Shown: positions 1 to 10,462 of the stretch, piece after piece
Numbering within the stretch: position 1 is the first letter of the stretch
How the letters are laid out: each line of letters starts with the position of its first letter
Source: Ascidiaceihabitans sp023955215
Lineage (GTDB): Bacteria > Pseudomonadota > Alphaproteobacteria > Rhodobacterales > Rhodobacteraceae
Assembly: GCA_943788345.1 (NCBI GenBank)
Contig: CALSPX010000006.1
Location: 1-64,000, forward strand
Length of the DNA stretch: 64,000 nucleotides
Direction: 5' to 3'
Notes under the pieces: generated by a model
The model's database searches: none
Told to the model about the DNA's origin: nothing
The model's input: the letters and a program-made list of their open reading frames with translations, nothing else
Translations under genes and position numbers: made by a program

Positions 1-2470
1 CGGACAGTGATTGACTCGACGGGGTTGAATATAACCATCAATTCTGGCGCTATTGTTCTTGCTGACGATGAGTTTGTTAATGGCGATCACGTGTCTGGTT
101 CGACTATAATTCTACATTCGGGTAGCCAAGTTTACAGCGAAGATAGCGGAATAGCTGATTTTGGAGATGATAATAACATTACGATAGACGGCAAGCTGAT
201 TGCAGGATCAACCGGTAACGTTGATGGTAATGCATATGATGCAATCCGTGCTAAAGAAAACAACACTGTGATAATTAACGGGATTTTGACTTCTCTAAGT
301 GGCGATGCCGTGGACCTAACAGAAAACAATACAATTACAGTAGGATCCTCAGGATCTATTACTGCCGATGATAACGGGATTGAAGCAGAGAACGGGAACA
401 CAGTAAATATCTTTGGTACTGTGGTTGCAGAGGTTCATGGCATCGACCTTGGTGGTGATGTTTCATCGACCAGTGGCGGTAACGTGGTGGTGATTCATGC
501 AGGTGCAGTTGTTCGTGGTGATACTGCAGTCAATTTTGACAACGGCGGAAACACATTGACTGTCTTGGGCCTGCTAGATGGCGGAATTGAAGCCGTAGGC
601 CAAAACAACGAGATCACTATCTCTAGCTCTGGCAGCATTACGACAGCGGGTTCTGGCGCAACAGGCATTTACAACCTTGGCTCCACCAACACGACCACCG
701 TCTCTGGCAGCATTACGACAGGTGCTGGGATCGGCATTTACAACAATGGCTCCACAAACACGACCACCGTCTCTGGCAGCATTACGACTGGAGGGGTGGA
801 TTCTACTGGCATTTGGAACCTTGCCGACAACAACACAACTACTTTGACATCAACTGGTGTGATAACTGTGAATGGGGCTACAACAGACGGCATTTATAAC
901 TCCGGCGACAACAATATTACCATAGTTCACGGCTCAATTTTTGTGAATGGGAACGGAGAGTCTAGATCAGGAGATTGGTCATCAGGCATTTATAACGATG
1001 GCAACAACAGCAAGACTACCCTCTCTGGTAGCATTAAGACAACGGGTGATTACTTAGCAGGCATTTATAACCAGGGCGACTCCAACACGACCACCGTATC
1101 TGGTAGCATTACGACAGATGGTACAGAGGCATACGGCATTCTAACTGATGGCAACAACAACACGACCAGCATCTCTGGCACTGTAAAAGCGACAGGCACA
1201 AGGTCAGCCGCTTTGTATAATTGCTCAGGCTCTGGCAACAGCTTCACGCTAAATGAAGGCGCAACCATTATTGGCGATATTCTAGCGAGAGATCCACGGG
1301 TACGTTATGACGCAACCAACTCCAAGTTAATCTTCAACCTTGGCGCATCCACGTCCTACGCCTACTCAGTGTCAGGCAAGGGCGAAGGAACAGGTGCAGG
1401 TCAGTGGATATTCAGTGACCTAGATAGGTCCAGTCAAGTGGTAACAACCACTGGCACAGGATGTGGCACACATATGTATAGTTTGCGGCCAAATGCCTGT
1501 AACCTCGTAACGGGTGTCTCCACAGGCAACCTAGAGGCCCAAGACGAGCTACAGTTCTCCATGAACTCTTCCATGATTGGCTCACTGTCACTTGGCAGTA
1601 GTAACTCCGCTGCCCCTGTAGAGGCTATGTCCTTTGCACAGACACCACAGAACAACGCATGGTTTAACATCTACGGTGACACGTCTGATCGCAGCGCAAG
1701 CACAACAAAGCTGGCCTTTGATGGAAGTAACCGTGGCCTCACCATCGGTACACCAGTGGCAATCGGTGACACGCTCAACCTAGACTTGGTGTTTAACGCA
1801 TCAAACGCCAATCTCGACATTGGCTCTGCTAGAGAACAACAGATTACAGCTAGGTCTTATAACGTTGGTGCAGTCCTGCGTGACCTTGCGCCCTCTACAG
1901 GCTGGGCAGTGGATGCCTTTGGCTTTGTGGGTCGCAACTCTTACGATGGCAAACGCAAGGTGATGAACAACCAAGAAGCCACTGGCTCTGAGACAGTCAC
2001 AGCGGCTTACTCAGGTTCTGAGGTTCTGGTGGGTGTAGACGCTCAATACAGCAATCCAATCAATGACACGCTGAACTTCATAGGTGGTGTAAACGCCAGC
2101 CTCAGCAACGAGAAGATTGGCGCATACTCTGAGAGCAAGTACTTCTCTTGGGATGCACGTACGATGATGCAAGCCACTGGTGGCATCACTGCGGGTCTTG
2201 AGCACAACAAAGACGCCCTTAGAACCTTTGCAAGCTCTTGGCCTACAGCGCAGTTCCCTACAGAAGGGCAAGACAGCGACCTACACCAACAACGGCACTG
2301 CGGGTTCCTTTACTGACAGTTCCACTGGTGACACACGTCGCTCAATCACTGTTGGCTTTGACTACGCAGGTAGCGAGAACATGACCTTCTCAGGTGCCGT
2401 AGAAGCCTTCTCATCAACAGGTGGTGTGAGTGGTAACTCTGCAAGCCTGACGGCGAACTGGTCGTTCTAA
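1..2470 (+). pseudogene. Autotransporter with beta-helix passenger, 5'-partial and frameshifted
   Basis: The frame is open from base 1, so the signal peptide and N-terminus lie outside the window. The passenger is a Thr/Asn/Gly/Ser-rich array of roughly 23-24-residue units (each with a GIYN-like turn and a TTTVSGSITT-like strand), as expected of a right-handed beta-helix carried to the cell surface by type V secretion. Two units are near-identical at the DNA level (664-732 and 733-801). From about base 1560 the sequence becomes barrel-like, and in another frame it ends at 2470 in TANWSF, the terminal Phe typical of outer-membrane proteins. The upstream frame stops at 2316, so the barrel is interrupted. 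One extra base in GGG at 2266-2268 would join TEG to KTATYTNN; a second indel near 2236 is possible. Adhesin function is inferred from architecture only. Confidence 0.75.
664..801 (+). repeat. Two tandem 69-bp units inside the autotransporter passenger
   Basis: Bases 664-732 and 733-801 are direct repeats of 69 bp (23 codons) that differ at only a few positions, mainly in the stretch between the conserved GGCATTTACAAC start and the conserved ACGACCACCGTCTCTGGCAG core. More diverged copies of the unit start near 810, 888, 985, 1058 and 1136. The multiple-of-three period preserves the frame, consistent with expansion of beta-helix coils. Confidence 0.8.
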
Positions 2471-2544
2471 GGCAACAGTTAAGAACCAGTGGGAGGCTCT
2501 GAGTAGTCTCCTGCATCAGAGACGATGAATATATGGAGAAGAAA

Positions 2545-2907
2545 ATGAAAAAAAGAGTTATGTCTTTACCCGTGATCATACTGTTTGTGGCCGCATGTTC
2601 TGGCCCTGATGTCTCAACACGGGTTACCAGCAGTTTAAGCAGAGGCGTTCTGGCCGTTGAGCAAAAAGTTCAAGGTAAAACCATCATTATGACCCCAAAC
2701 GTTGAAGACATTACAGATAAAGGATTTAATATTCGATATATGGAGCTATCATTTGGTTCGGGAGTACCAGTGAATATAAGAGACTTGGCGATTGATCAGT
2801 GTGAATCTACTGGAAAAGTCGCCGTATTCATGGGCAATTCTCGTGGGTTGGTTCAGTTTAACACAGTGAAGGCTCACTATGAATGTAGAGATATTGGAAC
2901 AAGTTAA
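2545..2907 (+). CDS. Small predicted lipoprotein, unknown function
   Basis: A protein of about 120 residues beginning MKKRVMSLPVIILFVAACSG. It has a basic n-region, a hydrophobic segment and a lipobox V-A-A-C, so it is probably lipidated and membrane-anchored. I chose ATG 2545 over ATG 2533 because GGAG at 2535-2538 sits six bases upstream of 2545 and overlaps the earlier ATG. The mature part holds two further Cys (in IDQCES and HYECRD) that could form a disulfide in the periplasm. No family is recognised. It follows the autotransporter by about 75 bp and may be its partner or independent island cargo. Confidence 0.55.
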   Translation: MKKRVMSLPVIILFVAACSGPDVSTRVTSSLSRGVLAVEQKVQGKTIIMTPNVEDITDKGFNIRYMELSFGSGVPVNIRDLAIDQCESTGKVAVFMGNSRGLVQFNTVKAHYECRDIGTS

Positions 2908-3257
2908 GTTTAAAGATTTGTAAGCCTCTATTAGCTCTCAGCTATCCATTAATGCGTAGCCAATATTTCGGCTAATCCTTGATCCTACCTTGGCTGCATA
3001 TTCGACCAGGCATACGATCAAAGACAAGATGCGGACGATGAGGGCTACTACCAAATTTCAACGCAGCATCTTGGGTCATGGCAAGAGGACTGATGCAGAC
3101 AATTATGGTGATGATGAGCCACTGAGACATAAGCTCGAAGTGTTGATGGAAACTTCTACCGTGTCTCATTAGTGTAGCTAAAACTATACTTAGTCAGTAA
3201 TTTTGACAACGCGTTATCTGTTGTTAGGTCCATCGATAAAGGAAAAGATTCTGAAGT
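2908..3257. other. Intergenic, nothing recognised
   Basis: This A+T-rich island stretch of 350 bases contains only 60-75-codon open frames on both strands, with no ribosome-binding site or family resemblance. I see no RNA gene or repeat. Confidence 0.5.
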
Positions 3258-3569
3258 ATGAATATAGTTATCAAGTTGATCCTTGTGGCCTTGGCCTCAG
3301 TATTCCCCAAATTCAAAATGGGCTACGGAGTGTTCTTGATCATTCTCATGTCATTTGTATCTTTGTTCTGTTTCTTTGCAGCATATGCGGACTACACCTT
3401 TGGGGAACCTGCTTGGATAGTTCGAAATGAAATCCTTTTAGGAATTGGTGCTTCGGTTATAGGATGGGTCTTGGGGACAGCCCTAATGCGTCAAGCTGCC
3501 AGACATGAGGCTATGATGGAGGCCAATTTAGATGAATATGAACGCAAAAGAGACACAAAAAAACATTGA
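3258..3569 (+). CDS. Small membrane protein, unknown function
   Basis: A 103-residue protein with three hydrophobic stretches, around residues 3-16, 22-44 and 60-78. It ends in a charged tail (DEYERKRDTKKH) that is probably cytoplasmic. A purine-rich AAGGAAAAG about 10 bases upstream supports ATG 3258. No family is recognised. It lies in the A+T-rich island between the small lipoprotein and the SH3 protein genes and may be expressed alone. Existence as a gene is inferred from the RBS and the coherent membrane topology. Confidence 0.45.
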   Translation: MNIVIKLILVALASVFPKFKMGYGVFLIILMSFVSLFCFFAAYADYTFGEPAWIVRNEILLGIGASVIGWVLGTALMRQAARHEAMMEANLDEYERKRDTKKH

Positions 3570-4121
3570 AATGCTTCTTTATTCAGATTACTACTAAATA
3601 CCTTTGTAATCTATTCATCTGCTGACAACTGACACTGCTTCAATGCTAGAGTTTTTTGCGAGTTAGCTGATGTTAACTTAGAAAACTCTTTGTCACGTTT
3701 ATTCGAAAGTTTTTCCGTGTTTTGCGTTCCTCTGGAAGGTTAATAGATACGGGTGTCTCTATCTTTTGGCAGTCACATTGTCCGTATTCAGTGTTTTTTG
3801 AAACCAATTGTGGCTTCAACTAAGAGAGTTCGGCTCAACCGGTTGATTGAATTATGTTGCGCAGTTTCTGTGATGCAAGCGCTTCGCTTTGGGCGTCTTT
3901 CATGATTGGTGTTCAGGCAAGGGTCGAAAGCCTTTCAATCAAGTGAAGCAGTTGTCCAGCTGGATGACTCGTATCGATTTTATTAGTCGGGCTTACTTCA
4001 CAAAAGGGCAATAGTTCAAAAACGAGCCATTTCTCTTTTGCCTGACCCTTTTGAATTGAATTTTGTTTTGTAAAACAGGATCTCTTCTGAAATGATTACT
4101 CATGGATACGTGGAGGTTGTG
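3570..4121. other. Long A+T-rich intergenic region, nothing recognised
   Basis: About 550 bases without a credible open frame on either strand. I saw no tRNA, hairpin terminator or repeat. Island junction or decayed sequence is possible but not shown. Confidence 0.45.
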
Positions 4122-4733
4122 ATGTTCAAATCGTTAATAGCAGGTTTGGTTGGGTTGGGTCTGTTGGCAAGTCAGGCTTATGCTGGCCAACTAAAAGTTG
4201 GCTCTTGGGGTGGCAATGTTCGCTCTGGCCCAAGTACGGACTATCCAAAAATTGGAAGCCTAAAAAATGGTGATCCAGTAGTTCTACTAAAGAAAGAAAA
4301 ACTTACTAGCGATAGATTTAACTGGTTTAAAATTGCTTATGGCAATGGCCAAGTTGGGTATCAATGGGGTGGAATATTGTGTGGCTTCAACAATAAGGTA
4401 AACGGCACATTTGGTATCTGTGAGAAAGACAAGAGATCCACGCCACGGAGCTATGAGTGTTACGACCTAAATAAAATTCGCTCAAAAAGAGCTGAAATAA
4501 AAACAAAGATTACATTTTTTGTTGGACAAACTGATGATGAGTTTAAAATTTACTGGCTAGATTATAATGGAAACAAGAAACTCTATACAAATTTAAGCTC
4601 GGGAATGAGTTGGACTGCTGACACACATCGATCTCATTCCTGGGCTGCATATAGGGTTTCAGCTAGTGGCGGTGAGACCTGCCATAGTATCGTCAAGGGG
4701 AAGAAAAAATCATCACAATGGCTGCTTAGATAG
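4122..4733 (+). CDS. Secreted protein with bacterial SH3 domain
   Basis: About 203 residues. The signal peptide (MFKSLIAGLVGLGLLASQAYA) has an AYA cleavage site. Next comes a bacterial SH3 (SH3_3) domain: NVRSGPSTDYPKIGSL, then VVLL, and WFKIAYGNGQVGYQWG at its end. Such domains usually bind cell-wall peptides. The C-terminal ~100 residues contain four Cys and resemble nothing I know. I chose ATG 4122 over 4092 because GGAGG at 4112-4116 is correctly spaced for it and the signal peptide then starts cleanly. A 19-codon lipoprotein-like frame follows directly. Role is probably periplasmic or envelope binding. Confidence 0.7.
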   Translation: MFKSLIAGLVGLGLLASQAYAGQLKVGSWGGNVRSGPSTDYPKIGSLKNGDPVVLLKKEKLTSDRFNWFKIAYGNGQVGYQWGGILCGFNNKVNGTFGICEKDKRSTPRSYECYDLNKIRSKRAEIKTKITFFVGQTDDEFKIYWLDYNGNKKLYTNLSSGMSWTADTHRSHSWAAYRVSASGGETCHSIVKGKKKSSQWLLR

Positions 4734-4743
4734 GGGGATTTGG

Positions 4744-4803
4744 ATGAGGCTTTTATTGTCTGCAGTATTTTTGATAGTGGCCTCCTGCATCAGACGACAA
4801 TGA
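4744..4803 (+). CDS. Possible 19-residue lipopeptide
   Basis: A very short frame, MRLLLSAVFLIVASCIRRQ, with a G-rich ribosome-binding stretch (TAGGGGGAT) that begins at the stop codon of the SH3 gene. It consists almost only of a lipoprotein signal peptide with lipobox V-A-S-C and four further residues. It may be a tiny lipopeptide of the entericidin size class, or the remnant of a truncated lipoprotein. I cannot tell which from the sequence. Confidence 0.3.
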   Translation: MRLLLSAVFLIVASCIRRQ

Positions 4804-5021
4804 AATAAAGGATGTGTAATTATCCCACGATACAATAAACCTGCTCGGCTCGGCTCACCTCAAGAATTTAAAATCTGACAGCGCCGTTTGCGGCTCTATT
4901 AAAGAATACTTTTTTCGCAAAAGATCATCTCAACCGCAATTTTTTGCTGATTCAAACTATAGTTGGCTCTTGCATTGCCTTACCAAATTGTTAGCTAACT
5001 TTATAAATAATGGAGGCAAAC

Positions 5022-6863
5022 ATGACCGCACAAACTCACAATTTTGAAGCCGATACTGGCAAAATCCTAAACATTGTCATCAATTCACTTTATTCCGATC
5101 CCGATATCTTCCTTCGTGAGCTTCTATCAAACGCTTCCGACGCCATCCACAAGCGGAAGTTTTTAGGACAGACTGAGCCAAGTATTTTAAACTCTGGCGA
5201 GAACGAAATTTTTGTACATGTCGATGAAAAGAAAAAAACAATCGAGCTTGTGGATACTGGAATTGGGCTAAGCTCAGATGAGCTAATAGAAACATTGGGG
5301 ACCATTGCCCGCTCAGGTACGTCTTCTTTCTTAGACAGTATCGATGAAGCAACTGACTCCAAAGATGCAGCCAAGGCACTCATTGGTAAATTTGGCGTAG
5401 GTTTTTATTCTGCTTTCATGGTCGCTGAAAAAGTAAGCGTAACAACCAGAAAAGCAGGTGAAACGGATGTAAATATTTGGGAAAGTGACGGCCAATCGGG
5501 GTACACTATTTATAAATCAGAAAACGAACACGAAATAGGAACTTCAATAAAATTACATCTACGAAAAAGTGCAAAAGAATACGCTGATTTGAATAAGATC
5601 AAATCACTGATTAAAAAATACTCAGATCACATATTAGTTCCAATTTTTGTTCAATCCAAGGATGTAGAAAAAGAGCAAGCTAATAGTGCGCAAGCTTTAT
5701 GGACTAAGTCACCTTCAGAAGTTTCCGAGGAGGAATATTTCGATTTTTACAAAAGTAGCTTAGGTTCCTTCGATGACCCATACATTACGCTACACAATCG
5801 GACCGAAGGCTCGATTGATTTCACCAATCTGTTGTTCATCCCAAAGACAGCACCTTTTGATCTGTTTGAGCCTGAGAGAAAAGCAAAAGTCAGTTTATAC
5901 ATTAATCGTGTTTTCATCAGTCAAGACGTAGATAGTATTATTCCCTCATGGCTTCGCTTTGTAAAAGGAGTCCTGGACACGACGAGTTTGGACCTCAACG
6001 TAAGCAGGGAAATGGTTCAAAGCAGTCCAGTAATCAAAAAAATCTCAAAGTCTGTTACAAAGCGTATTCTTTCTGAGCTAAAAAAGAAGATGAAAAAGGA
6101 TGATGTGAATTACGATGCCTTTTGGGGTCAATTCGGTAAAGTTCTAAAAGAAGGATTGTATGAGGACTTTGAAAATCGTGAAAAGATCGCAGAGATCACC
6201 CGTGTCTACTCGTTCAAACACGAGAAGTTGATCAATCTAAACTCTTACATTGAAGAAATGGCGGAGAAGCAAGATAAAATCTATTATCTTACGTCAGATA
6301 CCTTGAAACAGGCAAAATCAAGCCCTCACCTAGAAGGTTTTAAAGCAAAAGGTATTGATGTCCTGCTTATGACAGACCCGATTGATGCCTTCTGGATGTC
6401 ACAAATGGCAGCGTACAAAGAGCAATCCTTCTTATCTATTTCCCGTGACAAATACGATCTGACTGCACTGTCTGAAGAGCAAGCAGAAGACCAAGCAGAC
6501 GATGAAGCGAAAAACACAATAACGACACTTATCAAAGATTGTCTTGGTGACCTAGTTGAGGATGTTAAATCAACCTCAGAACTGGTCGAAAGCCCCGTTC
6601 GACTGGTCGCAGGTGAAGGTGGATTAGACTTCAATTTGGAGCGCATTATGAAAGCTCAAAATCCAGAATTCGAAAATAGTACAAAAATCTTAGAAGTGAA
6701 TTGTAATCACGAATTAGTTAAAAAGGTTCCAAACCTCTCTGTCGAATTACAAAAAGCTATAAGTAGAATGTTGTTTGAACAAGCGAGGGTACTGGATGGT
6801 GAAATGCCATCTGATCCACAGCAATTCTCAAAAGACTTAATTGCAATTGGAAGTTCTCTTTAA
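5022..6863 (+). CDS. htpG: Chaperone HtpG (Hsp90 family)
   Basis: A 613-residue cytosolic ATP-dependent chaperone. The N-terminal GHKL ATPase is clear: ELLSNASDAIHKRK (helix with the catalytic Glu and Mg-binding Asn), DTGIGLSSDEL (nucleotide-binding Asp and glycine box) and GKFGVGFYSAFMVAEKV (lid/G2). The middle domain carries the Hsp90-type SLDLNVSREMVQ segment, and the C-terminal dimerisation region ends near LIAIGSSL. Length fits bacterial HtpG. ATG 5022 is preferred over 5010 because GGAGG (5012-5016) lies five bases upstream of it. Codon use is A/T-rich with many AAA/GAA codons, unlike the core genes here, which suggests transfer with the island. A GC-rich hairpin follows at 6871. Confidence 0.95.
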   Translation: MTAQTHNFEADTGKILNIVINSLYSDPDIFLRELLSNASDAIHKRKFLGQTEPSILNSGENEIFVHVDEKKKTIELVDTGIGLSSDELIETLGTIARSGTSSFLDSIDEATDSKDAAKALIGKFGVGFYSAFMVAEKVSVTTRKAGETDVNIWESDGQSGYTIYKSENEHEIGTSIKLHLRKSAKEYADLNKIKSLIKKYSDHILVPIFVQSKDVEKEQANSAQALWTKSPSEVSEEEYFDFYKSSLGSFDDPYITLHNRTEGSIDFTNLLFIPKTAPFDLFEPERKAKVSLYINRVFISQDVDSIIPSWLRFVKGVLDTTSLDLNVSREMVQSSPVIKKISKSVTKRILSELKKKMKKDDVNYDAFWGQFGKVLKEGLYEDFENREKIAEITRVYSFKHEKLINLNSYIEEMAEKQDKIYYLTSDTLKQAKSSPHLEGFKAKGIDVLLMTDPIDAFWMSQMAAYKEQSFLSISRDKYDLTALSEEQAEDQADDEAKNTITTLIKDCLGDLVEDVKSTSELVESPVRLVAGEGGLDFNLERIMKAQNPEFENSTKILEVNCNHELVKKVPNLSVELQKAISRMLFEQARVLDGEMPSDPQQFSKDLIAIGSSL

Positions 6864-6870
6864 TTTTAAA

Positions 6871-6897
6871 GGTGGGCATATTTTTAGTTTGCCCACC
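6871..6897 (+). terminator. Terminator-like hairpin after htpG
   Basis: GGTGGGCA (6871-6878) pairs perfectly with TGCCCACC (6890-6897) around an 11-base A/T loop, just after the htpG stop. There is no T-run after the stem on the plus strand, so intrinsic termination may be weak. Confidence 0.45.
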
Positions 6898-7160
6898 CTG
6901 ACCAATTTGGTTGAGTTTCAATTGCCCCCGTTGAAGTTATTTGTAGCGACAGACCTGTAAACGCTACTCTCAGACTAACGATTGCGAGCATCAGGTTAAT
7001 CTATGGGTGGGCAACAGTCTCAACATTATGCCAAAAAAATTAGCGTCGCTCGATAAGAGTAGTGGCACGGTTTAACTTGAAATTTGCGCATGAGTAGAGA
7101 TCAGGTTGCCGATTTAAATATTCAGTTATTTAGTTCCCGAATAGCATCTCAACTAAATCG

Positions 7161-7305
7161 TTATATCGCCCTCTCCAACCATTCCCTCAGCACACTCATG
7201 GGATAGCCTGAACCATACCCCTGCCCACACCATCAGTGGTCAAACCGCCTATTTTGTCCGTAATTTCAGGTGGACATTGAATTGCCCTCACCGCACCTCG
7301 CGTAC
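7161..7305 (-). pseudogene. Remnant of a second integrase (C-terminal end only)
   Basis: The minus strand reads IQCPPEITDKIGG-TTDGVG, then after a one-base shift QGYGSGYPMSVLREWL and a stop at 7161. It aligns base by base with the 3' end of the integrase at 9259-9400, for example AACCATTCCCTCAGCACACT in both, and with several amino-acid differences (PSDITDQ versus PPEITDK). It is therefore a related but distinct tyrosine recombinase of which only about 45 codons remain, with at least one indel. The rest of the 6864-7445 gap shows no gene. Confidence 0.8.
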
Positions 7306-7445
7306 TCTCAATGTTAAACCAACTGTCTGTTTCATTTTGATATTTTTTTTAAATAGTTAACATTCAAATGATATTACAGATGGGAAATTTTGTGTCGCTA
7401 TGATATAAAGTTTCTTAAGAAAATTTTGCTTCTAAGGACACCTTA

Positions 7446-9175
7446 ATGACAAGAAAACTTTCAATAGCGATCTTGCTAACGTTTGGGTTTGGCTCCCCAG
7501 TACTGTCTGACACGGTATCGTCTGCCCAACGCATACTCAATGAACTTGGTTATAATGCTGGCACAGTTGATGGTTCTTACGGCGGTAAGACTAAAAGAGC
7601 CCTGGAAACTTTTTATACGGACAACAATTCTTTATATGATGGCACACTCGATGATAACGAGATTGCTGATCTGAAACTTGCAGCGGAGAAAGCAAATGAT
7701 GCGAGCGAATTGATTTTAGATACGATCGCAAGAGAGCCATTCAAAGCTTCAAAATGCCGAGATGTTTTCTATCGCAATCTCCGTTTACACTCCAAATCTG
7801 ATTGCTTTGTTTTGGCCAGAGCTTGATCATCCTTACGAAGTGCCTGTGCATCAAGGCGCAACAAATATTTGGAACACTATGATGATGCTAGAGGCTCAGC
7901 CAACAACGACTGGAGGGGTATCATTACACGCTTACACATACGATCAAACAGTAGAATACGGGCACTGACAGCGATGTAAGACCCAAAACTCACTTGGTCA
8001 CAGTAGAACTAAAAGACCCCTCCTTATTGCAAGATGGGCTAAATATTTCAGCTAAAGAGTGGGAGTTCGCGCTAGTACCTAGGCGCCTCACTTTTAAAGA
8101 CATCGATCTAGATGGTGACACCGAATTATTACTCTTAGCGAACCAAGAAGATGGTAGAATAAGGCTAAAGAACGGCAGTTCTTGGAAGGATAAAAATTAT
8201 ATTTTTAGCCCATCCCAAAACACAATAAAGTCTTTCGGCACATCCCAATTCTCCCATGACTTAATGATAAGCGACTTTGATCAAGACGGCCATATCGAGG
8301 TAATGGACCACTACTATGGAGTTCCTGGCAAACGAAGTGGGATAGAACATTGCAATCTAAAAACGGGTAAATGTAAGAATTATTTTATAAACAAGTTGCT
8401 GGATAATGGCTTTACAGCTTTCACCCAAAACGGTGCTGGTGGAATGATGTTTGGCCCTTGTGCAGACAAAGCTGGCTTGGAATTATGCTGGTTAGATGTG
8501 AGGTCTAATAGTGGTAAACTGAAATTCAGTAAGATTGCAAAACACAAACTTGGAGAACGGCCACGAGATAAAACTAAATTTTTAACTTGGACTGGTAACA
8601 TAGATTACAAGCAAGGCACATTTGAGGATGACTCAAAAACGGTTTTTAATTTACTCGATCGCCCTTGGATTTCCCATATGACAGATTTCGATAAGGACGG
8701 TGACGAGGATACGCTTGCTTTTGATGTTAAAGTCAAATGCGAAAAACCAAAAAACCAAAAATATTTTGATCGGACCAAAGATTGCAAAAGAGAGGCAAAT
8801 GCTTTGTTTTTCGAAAATCTAGATGGAAAAGGTATAAATCTATTGCAATCTATCGCTGTCGATTATCATGGACAAAACAAACTACTAACTGGTGATGTAA
8901 ACAGAGATGGTTTGCCTGACATCTATGGTTACAGAGACCAATGGCATGTTAATGACTGTAACAAACAATTCACGATGGTATTTATAAATGATGATAATGG
9001 AGGCTATAAATTGATGGAGAAGGAAGACTTGATCAACAACTTTGGCAAATATGGATGTGAAAACGGTTCTGTTTTTTTTGAGCATGATGGCACAAACTAT
9101 CGGTTGTTCACTACGCAAAAAGTGGCTGGACCAAGTACGGCCTACTTGGCCATTGAAGTATTTTCTCGACGCTAA
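7446..9175 (+). pseudogene. Peptidoglycan-binding / FG-GAP repeat protein, broken by frameshifts
   Basis: The first frame (7446-7826) encodes a signal peptide (cut after VLS) and a PG_binding_1 domain: AQRILNELGYNAGTVDGSYG and the following GGKTKRALETF helix. The last frame (7994-9175, open from about 7970) encodes FG-GAP/VCBS-like calcium-binding repeats: DIDLDGDTE, DFDQDGHIE, DFDKDGDED, DVNRDGLPD. Between about 7760 and 7990 the sense reading jumps between frames, with NKYLEHYDDARGSANNDW in one and TDSDVRPKTHLVTVELKD in another. The simplest reading is one secreted cell-wall-associated protein of about 570 residues with at least two indels. Two separate small genes remain possible, but the second part has no convincing start. 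Confidence 0.65.
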
Positions 9176-9258
9176 ACCATTACGCTTTTTCATTTATGAC
9201 CAATAAGCGCAAATATTTTAATTCGGACGCCGTTTTCAAATTATGCTCGCAGGAATGG

Positions 9259-10462
9259 TTAGTTAACTTTTATTAACCATTCCCTCAGCACACTCATTGG
9301 GTAGCCTGAACCATATCCCTGCCCCACACCATCAGTCGTCCAACCACCTATTTGGTCCGTAATATCTGATGGACACTGCACTGCCCTCAACCTGTCTCGC
9401 ATTGAGTGTCTGAAGCTGTGCATCGTGCATCCGACTGGCACATACTGCTTAAGCCATTTATTTAGTGCTGCACTCGCTGAATTGGCTGCTGTAGTTGATC
9501 TTCTGTTATACCTTGGGAAGGCAAAGTCTGATCCATTCTCTATCTCTACGATGCGTTTAGCCGCCCATAACGCCTCACCAACCAGAGGTATCTTACGTTC
9601 GCTACTGGCAGTCTTGAGATTTCGCCAAGAATGCTTGGTAATACAAACATACGGCAGATCAGCATCAAGACCAATAAAGTCTCGCTTAAGCAGCCCTGCC
9701 CCTTCAGCCAGACGCATTCCAGTGTCTGAGATCAAAGCTATCAGCCATCCGCATGTCATCATCGATTGCACGACACTCCGATTGTACCTTTCGTATATGG
9801 CCTCCATCGGTATCTGGCTTACGAACCAACACCCCTGCACTTCGATCATGATAAACACCTATGAAGGGGTTACGTACTTCTAAGGCATACTCTGAAAGAG
9901 CAAAGTTAATGACTGCCTTAAGATATGAGAAGTTGCGGGTAATGCTGGAGCCTGTAAGTCCACGAGCAACAAGCCAATCCCTGAATTGAAGCGCATCTTG
10001 GCGTGTGTAATCTGACAACTGCTTGTTCCCACATAGACCAATCAAGTAATTGCATGACCTCTCAGCAGCCACACGGAAGGTCTTAGGGCGACCTTTGCCC
10101 TTCTGCTCAAGATAGACTTCCAAGGCATCCAGGAGGGACGGACAATCGCTCTGAGGCTGCTTTGCGTCTACTTTTAAGCTGCTAATCGATGTGTCCCTAA
10201 CTAACGACATACCAATCACGTCAGACTTAGCTAATCGTACCTGGTTCCAATACGCCTCTAACTTCGCCGAAGTAATAGACGCTTGTACCTTAGCTTTCTG
10301 AGGTGACGCTGTGCGCAACCCTTGGACAATACGATGGTAAGAATAGTGATCTCGCAAATCGGACGGAACACGTCTGGAGAAGTAATAGTAGCCATTACGA
10401 ACGAATGTATGGGGGATAGTTTTGGTCAGCAATTTGGTCAGTACCCACATGCGACATGACAA
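9259..10462 (-). pseudogene. int: Tyrosine recombinase (island integrase), frameshifted
   Basis: The N-terminal frame (10462 to about 9750) has a DUF6538-like start (HTFVRNGYYYFSRRVPSDLR) and a SAM-like core-binding domain. The catalytic domain is in another frame and includes ISDTGMRLAEGAGLL (catalytic Arg), HSFRHSMRDRL (His-x-x-Arg box) and GYGSGYPMSVLREWL (the Tyr in GYG or the following GYP being the nucleophile). The switch is at AIDDDMR to WLIALISDTGMR near base 9750. A compensating pair of indels may lie around KP(D/I)P near 9800. The gene starts 71 bp from the 3' end of tRNA-Ser, the classic layout of a tRNA-integrated island. As it stands it should be inactive unless the frameshift is an assembly error. 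Confidence 0.85.

Noticed and set aside
664..1200. Possible CRISPR-like repeats
   Set aside because: Units are in-frame protein-coding repeats without unique spacers of constant length.
2501..2530. Shared CTCCTGCATCAGA with 4782-4794 as a mobile repeat
   Set aside because: Only 13 bases are identical, with no further flanking similarity, so chance is not excluded.
4962..5000. Heat-shock (sigma-32) promoter before htpG
   Set aside because: CTTGCA at 4969 has no convincing -10 partner at the right distance.
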